Origin: Takakia lepidozioides
Taxonomy: Eukaryota; Streptophyta; Takakiopsida; Takakiales; Takakiaceae
NCBI GenBank assembly: GCA_030704615.1
Contig: CM060733.1
Location: 52,762,001 to 52,826,000, forward strand
Length of the DNA: 64,000 nucleotides
Direction of reading: 5' to 3'
Position 1 is the first letter of the stretch, and each line of letters begins with the position of its first letter. Below are positions 33,441 to 44,559 of this stretch, one piece after another. Under the pieces are notes generated by a model. The model searched no databases, was not told where the DNA came from, and saw nothing but the letters and a program-made list of their open reading frames with translations. The translations under genes were made by a program, and so were the position numbers.

Positions 33441-34510
33441 GTCTCAAGAAAAACAAAAACAAAACTAAGAATGGAGGCTGGAGCACGCACAGGAAACAAA
33501 GAGGGAGAGCCTAAGTAAGCTTAGAGGTTTAAGGCTTGAAACACAAAGAAGGGCAGCTGGCACTCAACGCCAGATTTCGACCTCAAAAAAAAATAAAATT
33601 CTGTCGAAAGTCCCATGTTTTTCATGGATGAAATTGCCAAATTTCTCCAAATAAAAATAAATTATGGATGCATTTGCCAAATATGGATGATATATATGGA
33701 TTATGGTACAGAAGTGGATGATTTCAGTGGATGAACAGAATGTACTGCTATTTTCTGCATAACTCTGTAGCCACTCGTGCTGTTTTCCAAATTTCCTAAG
33801 AAAAACACTGCTGGCAGTGCTCGGTGAGGCTCCCCTAGATGGACTTACTAGTAAGATTAACAAAAACTACTAACAATTTGTACCTTTTTTAGCCTCTCCT
33901 AGCCTCTAGGTGGACTTACTAATAAAATTGCTAATAACTATCAGTAATCTCTGTAGACCCTTTTTTGGCCTGTCAAATGCCTTGTGACAGGTGCAAAAAT
34001 CAGCCATGCCCCTCACACTTGAAAAAATCAGGGCATTTATGGTTTTCCTGTGGCATTTATTGGAGCAGGTACATGACAAGGGCGCCTAAATTTTTCATTC
34101 ATAATGCATGTTCATCCAACTTCATCCAATCAGTTACGACGTTAATTTTTAAAACCACATGACCCCTATTCAGGTCACGCGGTGGTTTAAGGGTTAAGAA
34201 GCCTTGATTACATGTATTGCTGCAAAAAAAATAATAAACAAACGGCTAGTGGCATATGGCTCCCCTTTGTGAATAGCGAAATCTACTTTTATCCATAATG
34301 AACTTGAAATTTCATCCATTTATTCTTCATAAATTGTTCCACAAGAGAGATGTTACCTGGGGGGGGTGTTACCTGGAGGCACTCCATGAAATATTTTCAA
34401 CAAAGGAGAGGAGGTGACAGCTAGGGAAGGCACAACAGGGGCGGCCTTAGTGATTTTTGACAGTGATGCGTAGTCTTCTCTTTAGAATAAAGAGAAGCCA
34501 ATAAATAGAA
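33441..34510. other. Intergenic region, no gene seen
   Basis: A/T-rich sequence with scattered CATCCA-type motifs and no coding signal. Confidence 0.5.
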
Positions 34511-34516
34511 TGCTTG

Positions 34517-34838
34517 TATTGCTGCAACCACATGAGTCCATCGTGCAATATAACAATACGAATAAGCAGAATGGTGTTGGAAGCATTTGAAACCAAATAA
34601 ACATAGATTCACGGAACAGAAAAACGAAGCATAAGCCCCGCATTCTAGGGCTGGAGATGACCAAAACTTTGATCACATGAACTGCGTGTAAGTATTGCTG
34701 CAACTACATGAGTCCATTGTGCAATATGACAATACGAATAAGCAGAATGGTGCTGGAAGCATTTGAAACCAAATAAACTTAAGACTCATGGAATAGAAAA
34801 TTGAAGCACAAGCCGAGCATTCTAGGGCTGGAGATGAT
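34517..34838 (+). repeat. Tandem direct duplication, two copies of about 146 bp
   Basis: 34517-34662 and 34693-34838 are about 90 percent alike by eye (offset 176 bp). They share TATTGCTGCAACnACATGAG and CAAATAAAC...CATTCTAGGGCTGGAG. Confidence 0.85.
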
Positions 34839-35459
34839 TGGAATGTGGAGGTTTGTTGACTAAGTATGAGGAGGTTAGGTATCATGTGACTACGCGAGCA
34901 CAAAAGAAATATTTGATATATTCTTACTATATACGATGGGCAAAACGAGAATGTGGTCGCGTTTGAACAATTACAAAACTATTCCAAAAGTATGCTCATG
35001 TCTAGCCAAAATAACAGAGCAGGAAGAAGAAAGTGATCAAGTGAAAATTGTAAATTGACCGTAACCAAGCCTATGTGTGTATTTGAACGTTTGAACCCCA
35101 TGTCTATCTTACATATTCTATTTCCGTGAGAACATTGGGTCCCTATTACATACCGTTTTTTTTTTTTTGCTCACGGCTCCATTTTTCTATGCTCACGTGA
35201 GCCCGCTCATGGGTGTGCTCACGTTCTACCAACCTCGGCTGTGAGTAGCGGGTCTGGTAATATCATGGGCCCGTGATCTGCAAGACTTTGCATTTTGGAA
35301 TTGCAAGCCCTACCACCTGTCAATGGATAAAGGGTGCAGGTTAAGGGAAAGGTAGTGCAATTTTAAACATGAAAAAAGGGAGATAAAATACATTGGGCAT
35401 GACGTCATAAACACAAGCCATCGGCGTCTAATGTGGTGAGGGCACCTTCTTCTTCGACC

Positions 35460-35823
35460 AGGAGACGGCTCAAGATACCTTTAGGTTCTTCTTGCTTGGG
35501 ACAAGATGATCTCCCATGTGGTTGCCCAGTTTGCTTCAGTCAGAGCCAGCCTCTCTCTCTCTCCCTACAAGAGCTACATCAAGACATTGTTCCCGCATCT
35601 CTGTTCCACAACTTAGAAATTCTTGAGGCTGCGCCTAAAGCCCTGGCCCTGTTGGATTCTAATTGTTTGGCAGCTCACACGCAGCAGGTTGATGCTTGTG
35701 TGAAGGGCTTTCTAGAGGATATCAGTTCCATCTTGTTCCGCCCAAACTGGGCGCGGGGGTCTCTGGCCACAACAACATCTTATGAGTACACACATACTCT
35801 CTTTCTCTCTTTCTCTCTTGTCT
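35460..35823 (+). repeat. Dispersed repeat copy B
   Basis: Second copy of the repeat at 29921-30284. Here the plus strand keeps an open frame (for example APKALALLDSNCLAAH and VDACVKGFLEDISS), which hints that the repeat was once coding. In copy A small indels break that frame. Confidence 0.88.
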
Positions 35824-36540
35824 GTTACGCTCATAACACTCTTCCCCCCGATATTCTTGCACTACTCATCAACTCATTCCAGCTCACGTAAAGTGGCTCT
35901 CAGGCCCTGAATCCACCATTTGGAGATCATGGTGACCACCAGATAATAGTGGGTGAGTGAGTGAGATGGAAAGGCCCCCTTAAACAATGACTCCATGAGA
36001 AATGTCAAAATGATTTGCTAAAATAGTATCAAAACATATGTGGACAAGAATATGTCATGCGAATGTTCAATCAATAGCGCAACAAGGGGGGGTTGCTAGA
36101 GAGCTAGGACAACGCCTAACAATGACGAAATGGGATTACCTTCCAGAAGGTTGTCCAAAGGGATTACCTTTTTGACAGCTACCTCCTGGAAAATGCACTA
36201 TCCCTAAAGCCATGGGCATTATTGATGCTTGGGAAGAGTATAACTTACCCACAGTATTAGCACCTGGGGAACCCACCCTTTTTCGCCTGGGAACGGGGGA
36301 GCATGGTGCCCTAACTCCAAGGGCTGGCGCCCCATGGCACCAGGGGTCAGCACAATTTTGCCACCTGCACCTATCTCGACCGTCCGATCTCCAGCCACTA
36401 GCCATATTGCAGATATATATGTAGCCATATTGCAGCCATCACTTATATAGTAACCATATTGCATTGTCCGATTGCCATATGGCTCAATATATAGTATACC
36501 TGTAGCCAGGTGGATTTTACGTGGATATTTTACATGTCGT
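35824..36540. other. Intergenic region, no gene seen
   Basis: Contains short repeats of CCATATTGCA (36405-36470) and a G/C-rich near-palindromic segment around 36320-36350. No coding signal. Confidence 0.45.
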
Positions 36541-36599
36541 CACCTCTGCACTCAGTCCCAAAAGTATTTCGCAAAGGACGCCAAGAAAATGGCAAAAAA

Positions 36600-37019
36600 G
36601 GACCGATTGGCACCCAAAGCAAGTTGGACCAAGGTGCCTGAGGTGATGTCTTTGGATAGCCGGCTGATTTTATATGAAGTCAAATGCGGCTGCAGCCATG
36701 GCTCCGTCTTTTGATACCAATCCCTTAACTCGTTTGTGGTGTTCTCTGATGGCCTCTCGAATTCTGCCTCAGAGTTTTGCTGAGTACATGAAGTTGGCAG
36801 AGATAGCAATGGTGCGGATCTGTGGAAGTGTTGAAGACGAGCGTTGTTTTAGCACTTTGAGCTTTGTGAAGTCCAAATTATGCAATAGGCTGATAACAGA
36901 CCTGGCTCTTGTAGTCAGAATGTTCTCATAAAGTTTTATACTTTGGAGAATTTTCCATATGTACCAGAGGCGATTGAACGGAGGGCAGCCCAGGCATGCT
37001 ATGCATTTGATGCATAGAT
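36600..37019 (+). pseudogene. hAT transposase C-terminal fragment
   Basis: The frame around 36770-36930 reads FAEYMKLAEIAMVRICGSVE followed by DERCFSTLSFVKSKL and LALVVRMF, the conserved hAT dimerisation domain. A one-base frameshift at about 36930 leads to FYTLENFPYVPEAIERRAAQ and a stop at 37017-37019. The DDE catalytic part is missing. The young Copia element inserted 50 bp downstream. Confidence 0.75.
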
Positions 37020-37068
37020 CATAAGTTTTGTGTTTTATGGGTTTGTAGGCGGTGTAATAGGTAGTTTA

Positions 37069-37379
37069 TGAAGGAATACATCTATAATTCTCTGTCAGTG
37101 TATAGTGTAGGATGTACTAGATTATAGATTAAGGATGTGCAGTTACATCCAAGTCTTACATCTGAAGTGGTTAGTTGGTTGAAGTCACCAAAGGAATGTG
37201 GAACGGTACAGAGCTCAACAATTGAGTAGATGTAGAACCACCATACTCAGCCGAGACACAGAGAGTGCAGATCTCTCTTGTGAACACTTTTTCTCTTGAT
37301 GTAAGATCTATTTAATCTAGTTCTATGTTTTACACGATTATGTGTGTGATTGACTTTGGATAGAATAGATGTTTTCACA
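37069..37379 (+). repeat. 5' LTR of Copia element
   Basis: 311 bp, begins TGAAGGAATACATC and ends GATGTTTTCACA. It is identical to the 3' LTR except G versus A in gtacagRgctcaac/gtacagaactcaac. Confidence 0.95.
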
Positions 37380-37393
37380 TGGTATCAGAGCCA
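37380..37393 (+). other. Primer-binding site (initiator Met-tRNA type)
   Basis: TGGTATCAGAGCCA directly follows the 5' LTR and is the usual plant Copia primer site. Confidence 0.93.
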
Positions 37394-37617
37394 TGGTTGT
37401 GGCTCGGGAGAGAGAGTGTCACTAATGAGTACGAACTAATAATTTCGAGACACACAATGAAATTAAAAGGAGTCGATAGAGTTTGGAGGAGAGAACTAAC
37501 AATTCTCCACGCTGCATCAGCGTGAAGAATTCAGTTTCTTATAGAAGAACACAAGTTCTAACATGGCCTGAATTCTGTGATGTTCATGCTTTCTTGGAAA
37601 GTGATAATTGATTGAGA

Positions 37618-39720
37618 ATGGCTCAAAGAGTAGATGTGAGCAATATTCCTAAGTTTGACGGCACATACTTCCATGTGTGGAAGCATAGAGTAACACTACT
37701 ATTAAAAGCAGCAAAACTATGGGCTCTAGTCGTAGGGACAAAGTTAAAACCAGTGGCTCCCACGGCAGCACAGATTGTTGCTGGCAGCAAGCGCTTCCAG
37801 CCACAGGTGTTGGGAGTATAGTGAACTGGGAAGAGAGAGATGCCCTCTCACTCACCATAATTAATAACTGTTTGGACAATAGTGTAGTGTCACATGTACA
37901 GTCGTGTACATCAGCTTTTGAAGCATACGGAGAGTTGACAAGGTTATATGAATCAAATGATGCAGTAACCAAAATGTACATTAGAGACAAAATTCAAACT
38001 TTAAAAATGAAAGAGAATGAAAATGTCACTAAGCATACATGTCTTCAGATCTTTGCTAGAACAGCTTTCCGCTGCTGGTTCCCCTGTATCAGACGAGGAT
38101 GATGTCTTATCCCTAATGAGGAGTATGTAGATGAGTTATCGGACATTTATAGGCTCTTTTAGGGAGACACAACCGAATATAAGTCTACAGTCTTTAATTA
38201 TAGACTTAATACAGGAGGAAACTTTAATGATGAGTCTTGGATCTGCTACAGATTCAAAAACTGCATTATATTCTGGACATAAGTCTAGTACATATATAGT
38301 TTTAATAGGAAGAAGCAAAATGAGGACAAAAGTAGTGTCAAGAAGGAGGATGACGCATGATCAAACTCAAATAAAGGAAAGAAGAAGCAAATCAAGTGTT
38401 TTTTCTGTAAGAAGTTTGGACATATGATTAATGACTGTAGGAAGAGGATTGCAGCTGAAGCAGCAAATAAACAAGCAACACAAGGACATGTTGCAGTCGA
38501 AGGCATCAGCTCTTTGTAAGCAGCGATGATCATAAGTAAAGGGAAAGATTCAACTTGGTATGTGGACACAGGAGCCACACAACACATGACATATGACATA
38601 CACACTTTTGCGACATACAAAGAGTGGAGACGGGACAAGTTGTCTATTTAGGGATGACTCAACACATGAATAGCAAGCCAAGGGTCAGCCTTGTGTTTTG
38701 TGCAATGGACAGCGAAGGGAGGTACCTGACGTGCTCCATGTGCCAAGTCTCAAGAAGAATTTATTTTCTATTAAGCAATTAGACCTAGCTGGAGGAGAGA
38801 TGAACATAAAAGAAGGGTGCTGTAACCTGAAGAATTCCAAGGGAAATCTCATAGCAAAATGTGAGATAGAGAACGAACTCTATAAGCTAGGAACTACATT
38901 ACAGAACTCACAAGTCATGGCAATGCCAACTGTCTTAGAGACTAACAAGGCAGACCTATGGCACTGTAGATTAGGTCATATGAACCAAGCTAGAATGCAT
39001 TAGATGCAAACTAACTCTAAGTAGATGTTAGGAAACTAACATTATGTAGAGATTGCATCTCAGGAAAACAGCACCGAGAGAAATTCCCTGTAGATGGAGG
39101 CACCGAGCTACTGAACTGTTAGGCCTCGTACATACTAACATTTGTGGACCGATGCAAACTCTCACACACAACGGGTTTAAGTATTTCATCACATTTATAG
39201 ATGATCTTTCAAGGTTTACTGTTGTTTATTTATTAAAACAAAAGTCAGAGGCATTTGACTGGTTGAAAATCAGCTAAGTAAGAAGATCAAGGTTCTAAGG
39301 GCTGATGGGGGTGGTGAATACATTTCTAATGAGTTTAATTTATTCTGTCAAGAGAGTGGCATAAAGAGGCAGTTTACTGTAGCAGGAACACCACAACAGA
39401 ATGGGGTGTCTGAGAAGAAAAATAGGACCTTAGTGGAAGCAGTACTTTCCATGCTACACCATACTAGCTTACCAAATGTCTATTGGGGTGAAGCTCTTAT
39501 GACTACCACATACCTACAGAATAGGTCACCAATCAAAGCTCTACAGAATAACAAAACACCCATAGAGTTATGGACAGGTGTGAAACTTGATGTATCACAC
39601 TTGAAAGTCTTTGGCTGTAGAGCCTTTGCACTAGTACAGAAGGATAATAGACGCAAACTAGACTCACACACTGTTGAGTGTACATTTTTGGGCTATAGTG
39701 AACAGACTAAGGGTACAGAT
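37618..39720 (+). pseudogene. Copia gag, protease and integrase, broken frames
   Basis: Gag begins at ATG 37618 (MAQRVDVSNIPKFDGTYFHV). A frameshift near 37800 leads to VNWEERDALSLTIINNCL, then further breaks follow near 38040 and 38100. A CCHC knuckle (CFFCKKFGHMINDC) lies near 38395-38440. Protease WYVDTGATQHMTYD is at about 38560-38600. Pre-integrase LWHCRLGHMN lies near 38955-38990, with a stop at 39001. Integrase blocks ITFIDDLSRFTVVYLL and GTPQQNGVSEKKNRTL are separated by a frame change near 39275. The catalytic residues are mostly still visible, but no continuous polyprotein is possible. Confidence 0.85.
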
Positions 39721-39722
39721 TA

Positions 39723-41838
39723 ATGACCAAACAAAAGACAATTATCATTTCCAGAGATGTGATATTCCATGATGATAGTAATGACACAGTGGGAGATGCT
39801 ATAGTAGAAGGAACACAAGCAGACAAAGATTCAATGCTATTAGATCGATCTTTCTTTAAGCAGTATGCAAACACTAATAATTTACCACTTCCTCACACTC
39901 ACATAGTACCACAAAACACTCACACAAGTCCAAGTGTGCAACCTTCTCAAATACCCTCTCAGTTTCCTAGGCCAAGTCAAGTAGTGGGAGCACTACCATC
40001 ACCACTGAGCACAGGTTCAATTTATCAGCCTTATGATGACATAGAGGATATAGTGAGAGAAAATACCTCACCCACCGTAGGGAGGGATTCAAGACAGGCC
40101 AGGAGAGAGACATCAAGCTCACCAGGAAATAGACGATCTACTAGAATCAAGAAACCACCTGATAGGTTGATTGAGAGTATAGAAGGTAGGAAACCCTGAG
40201 AGCACTTTTGACACACAAGCTTTTGTAAACGAACCTGTTACCTTGAAGGAGGCTTTATCTTGTTCCGAAGCGGAACAATGGAAGAATGCTATAGATTCTG
40301 AGCTAGAATCTTTAAGAAGAAACAAAACATGGACAGTCATGAAGCTACCACAGAATAAAAAACCTATAGGTTGTAAATGGCTGTTCAAAGTAAAATTGGA
40401 TCGCTATAAAGCAAGATTGGTAGCAAAAGGATACTCACAGATATCTGGACTAGATTATACAGAGACCTTTTCACCACTAGTCAAATTAGCATCTATACGA
40501 GTGATACTTGCGCTTGCGGCTCAGTTTGATTTTGAAGTCCAACAACTTGATGTTAAGACTGCCTTCTTCAATGGCTTCATAGAAGAAGACATCTATATGG
40601 AGTTCCCAGAAGGAGTCATACAAGAGAGCAAATCTGGTTTAGCTTGTAAGCTGAACAAATCACTTTACGAGCTCAAACAATCATCACGGGCATTAAACGC
40701 AAGATTTGACACCTATTTGATGACAATAGGGTTTGATCGAAGCGTAGCTGATTCGAACGTCTACGTGCAATGGAAGAGCACGAGTTACCTTATTCTGGCA
40801 TTATATGTTGATGATACTATATTGGCTAGCAATGATGTAAAATTCTTGCAAGAGATCAAGAAGCTCCTCGAATTTGAATTTGAAATGATGGATATGGGGG
40901 AGATTCACTACTGCCTTGGGATGCAAATTTCAAGAAACAGAGGAGAAAGATGGATCAGATTGTTGCAAGAAAGGTATTTGCTTGGAGTACTGCAAAGATT
41001 CGAAATGGAAAATTGTAAGCCAATTAGCACCCCAATGGAGACCAGGGAGAAGCTAACAAAGTCAGATTGCCCAGAAACTGAATATGGAAAAGTTTTGATG
41101 CAAGAAGTGTCTTATTCACAAGCAGTCGGTTGTTTGATGCATGCTGTTGTCAACACCCGACTTGATTGCTCATTTGCAGTGGGTAGTCTCGCTCAATTCC
41201 TATCGAACCCCGGAGAGCCTCATTGGCAGGCAGCAAAGAGGGTGATGAGGTACATAAAATGCACTCTTCACATTAGAATTCAGTATTGTAAATCGGACAA
41301 AGGAGCAACCCTAATAGGTTTTTCAGACGCGGATTGGGCTGGAGACGTAGACACTCGACGTTCAACATCGGGTTTTTGCTTCAAACTAGCAGGTGGTGTA
41401 GTAAGCTGGTCAAGCAAAAAGCAGAGGTCCGTGGCTTTGTCAAGTACTGAATCCGAATACATGGCTTTATCAAAGGCTGCAGCAGAGGCAGTGTGACTCA
41501 GGAGTCTGATGATGGACTTGAGATTTGTTCAGAAGAAAGCTACTATAATTTATGCAGATAATCAAAGTGCAATAGCGCTATCTGCAAATCCTAAGTTTCA
41601 TGCTCGTAGTAAGCATATTGATATCCAATATCACTACATACGAGAAAAGGTCCAATCGAAGGAAGTGACACTGGAGTACCTTCCAACATCTGAAATGATT
41701 GCTGATTTCTTGACGAAGAGCGTTCCGAAGGAGAAACACTTTCTTTGTGCGAGAGGGGTTGGATTGAAGTGGAACAAGAAGCCAAAGCAAGATTCAGACA
41801 AGATGGAAGACACTACGTATATACTGCCAGAGTATTAG
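39723..41838 (+). pseudogene. Copia RT and RNase H, with in-frame stops
   Basis: A Ser/Pro-rich linker (39723-40199) ends in a stop. RT spans 40243-41496, with CKWLFKVKLDRYKARLVAKG, VQQLDVKTAFFNGF, catalytic ALYVDDTILAS at about 40798-40830 and TRLDCSFAVGSLAQF. RNase H (FSDADWAGDVDTRRSTSGFC, ALSSTESEYMAL) is interrupted by a TGA at 41494-41496 and resumes to 41838 (YADNQSAIALS, RSKHIDIQYHYIREKV). This half has fewer lesions than gag-integrase. Confidence 0.88.
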
Positions 41839-41844
41839 TGGGAG
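41835..41844 (+). other. Polypurine tract
   Basis: AGTGGGAG-type purine run immediately upstream of the 3' LTR. Confidence 0.6.
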
Positions 41845-42155
41845 TGAAGGAATACATCTATAATTCTCTGTCAGTGTATAGTGTAGGATGTACTAGATTA
41901 TAGATTAAGGATGTGCAGTTACATCCAAGTCTTACATCTGAAGTGGTTAGTTGGTTGAAGTCACCAAAGGAATGTGGAACGGTACAGAACTCAACAATTG
42001 AGTAGATGTAGAACCACCATACTCAGCCGAGACACAGAGAGTGCAGATCTCTCTTGTGAACACTTTTTCTCTTGATGTAAGATCTATTTAATCTAGTTCT
42101 ATGTTTTACACGATTATGTGTGTGATTGACTTTGGATAGAATAGATGTTTTCACA
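41845..42155 (+). repeat. 3' LTR of Copia element
   Basis: 311 bp with TG...CA ends; one difference from the 5' LTR. Confidence 0.95.
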
Positions 42156-42968
42156 GTTAATGGCAGGTTTTGTGGCAGCCATTGGATGCCTGTATGTATG
42201 TATCGGCGGATGTCACATAAGTACCGACGGGATTTATTTCCGTCCCCTTTGTTTCCATGATGTTGGCAAGTTCTGATGGTGCTTATTCGTTTGTCTGCCA
42301 ATCGAATCCTCCTCCATTCTATGACATTTACGCTGGACGATCCTTATCTTCTGCAGAGGTCAAACCTGCAATGCATTTAAAGGCCATTCAAGCTCAAAGT
42401 AGCGGTTGCACGACAATCTTTCGAAACCTTGAAATCACTCTAACATATATTTTTAAGTGTCTGAACTAACTCATTTGAACTTTGAGGAATTGGGTACTGC
42501 CGCGATATTAAAAGGACTTCAGGAGGCCTAGCCTAGTTGCCTCCACTTTGAAAACATTCTTTGGTATGTTTCAGCATCATGATTTGGGCTGTGTGAGTAA
42601 TTTCGTTGTCTTCTTCCAGTCCTGTACTTGCGTCAAGTTCTTCTAGTTTCTCTTAGTACAAATTCCCCTTTCAAACTTGTAGTGTCCTTCTTCAAGGCAC
42701 TTTTGCAAAGTTGTGGCTTTAAAATGTGCTGAATTGCAGTCGAAAATACTGAAGACAGTACTATACTACTCACTGAGAGAGCTGAGAGGCGGATGACAGA
42801 CATAAGGTAAGTTAAGTAAGTTACATACATAAGCAGCTCAAGAAGTTGAACTGTTTTTTAATTCAGCACACGTATCTAAGACAGCCTCGTGTGGGATCGA
42901 TTGGATGCTAGATACCCTAATTAATGCCAACACTCTAGTCCTATATGCCTAATGGATATTCTAAGCAT
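42156..42968. other. Intergenic region, no gene seen
   Basis: No feature seen between the Copia element and the CASP-like gene. Confidence 0.5.
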
Positions 42969-44505
42969 TCAAGACAGCCACCATCTTGCTACCCGTAATC
43001 CAGTTACGAGAGAAGATAGAGCGAGGAACAAAAATGCCCCAAATCCCAGTGCGATTGAAACTGCCGCTTGAGTGCAGAATGCTCTTGCATCTCCACACCT
43101 GTGCGACTCGAGAATCATAAGCTCCCCTGTCTGCAAAAGCTGGGCCGTAGCAGCGCCAGCCGAGACGGCCGAGAAGAGCAGGTAGGAAAAGCCCTGTCAT
43201 GCAAATACCACACATTAGGTGGAGTGATCGGATAAAGGTGGACAGTATGAACAATATTGTATGAGAGTTTCTGAGGTACTTCGTGCAACAGATACTTAAT
43301 AGTCCTTCTCACTCGAGATTTCTCAGCTGTGCGAGTTCTATCTTTAACCTCCCCAATCTATCATTTCTTCCTGTTTATTTCAGTGAGACATGTAGTGCAA
43401 TACATCCCTGTACTTCACTCCGTCCATCTCGATGCACAGCTGAAACCCCCTCCTTACATCACTTGTGCTTCATTCAAGAGGACAATGAACTGGCATATTG
43501 TCACCCATCTATATATATCGGAAACCGGCTTTTGGTCCCTCGTGAACGATGGTTTTTGCCTCGTTTGTCCTGACGTGTTGTGGGCAAGGATAAGAGCCAG
43601 ATAACTGAATCGCAATGTCGGGACAGACAAGAGAATGTGCATTTCCATCATGGGCTTCATACCAGGTCGTGGCCAAAGTCGAACCATATTTGGAATGTTT
43701 CAGGTAAGAACAAGGTGCCCTGGATCACGGTCCACACAGCGAGCCAGGTCTCAACGAACGAGTAGAGACAGATTATCGCGTTCACTGCAAACACATACCT
43801 GCAGAAACCCACCTGCCCATGAGATCGATTTGTAACAAATGACTAACAATCTTTCCATTGAACAAAAGCTGTAGTTATTGCCTTAAACCCCTCGCATGAA
43901 CGGGGCCACGGCTGGAGAAACAGATTCTACGGCCTGGGGATAGATCTTTCAAGATCAACAGATGATTGGTGGTCACAAACACCCAACCAACACAATGCCA
44001 GCAGCTGACTTCCCCATCAGGTTACAATGCAGCAATATATCGGTAGGTGGAGACCATCAATAACACCACCACTCTGCAATTTCCGAGATGAGGTAGACGT
44101 CAACCGCAGGATTCATGAATCCATGATTCGCTAGTGCATGATCATGCACTAACAAGACGGCCATCCAGCATATCACTACGTACTTTACAATTTGGAGATC
44201 TTCAAAGTGATGTAAGTAGTAGTGGAAAACATAGGCGCATTGTCTAGGACTGGTGCTTACCGATATGGGTCATAATTGTACCACGCAACCTTCCCCAGCG
44301 TGCCTCGCACGTAGTGCCTGTCGGTCCCCATCAAAGCAACAGCTGCGAGGGAAAAGACAAATGAGAGAGCTCGAAAGAGTAGCAGCAATACATTGGCGCG
44401 CCCTTTCCTATCCAGAGGATTGGCTCCGTAGTAATGGACGTCTTGTCTGAGGGCACTGGCCTCAGTATCCGATTTCAGAAAATCCTTGTGTGGAGTCGAT
44501 TCCAT
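42969..44505 (-). CDS. CASP-like membrane protein (CASPL)
   Basis: Three minus-strand exons, 44261-44505, 43663-43798 and 42969-43193, join in frame at GT/AG sites to give 201 residues, the usual CASPL length. Residues 1-35 are hydrophilic (cytosolic N-terminus). TM1 is near residues 38-58 (VLLLLFRALSFVFSLAAVAL). TM2 is YVFAVNAIICLYSFVETWLA, spanning the exon 1/2 junction. TM3 is FSYLLFSAVSAGAATAQLL, preceded by FDFGHDL, the family's Asp-containing approach to TM3. An extracellular loop with CGDARAFC follows, and TM4 is VSIALGFGAFLFLALSSLV. Four-helix CASP/CASPL proteins act as plasma-membrane scaffolds, in seed plants for the Casparian strip. The family is restricted to green plants. The start codon follows a CT-rich leader. 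Confidence 0.85.
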
Positions 44506-44529
44506 CCTGGATAATCTGAGTTCCTAATT

Positions 44530-44555
44530 TCTCTCTCTCTCTCTCTCTCTCTCTC
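44530..44555 (+). repeat. (CT)n microsatellite in the CASPL leader
   Basis: Thirteen CT units just upstream of the CASPL ATG. On the coding strand it is a GA repeat, a frequent plant promoter/leader element. Confidence 0.9.
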
Positions 44556-44559
44556 GGCC

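Larger units (their letters stand above)
37069..42155 (+). mobile_element. Ty1/Copia retrotransposon with paired LTRs
   Basis: Complete 5087-bp element: LTRs of 311 bp at both ends, initiator-Met tRNA primer site, gag, protease, integrase, RT, RNase H, purine tract. Integrase precedes RT, the Copia order. Flanks gttta (37064-37068) and gttaa (42156-42160) form a five-base target duplication with one mismatch. The LTRs differ at one visible position, so insertion is recent. The internal reading frames are nevertheless broken several times. Confidence 0.95.
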
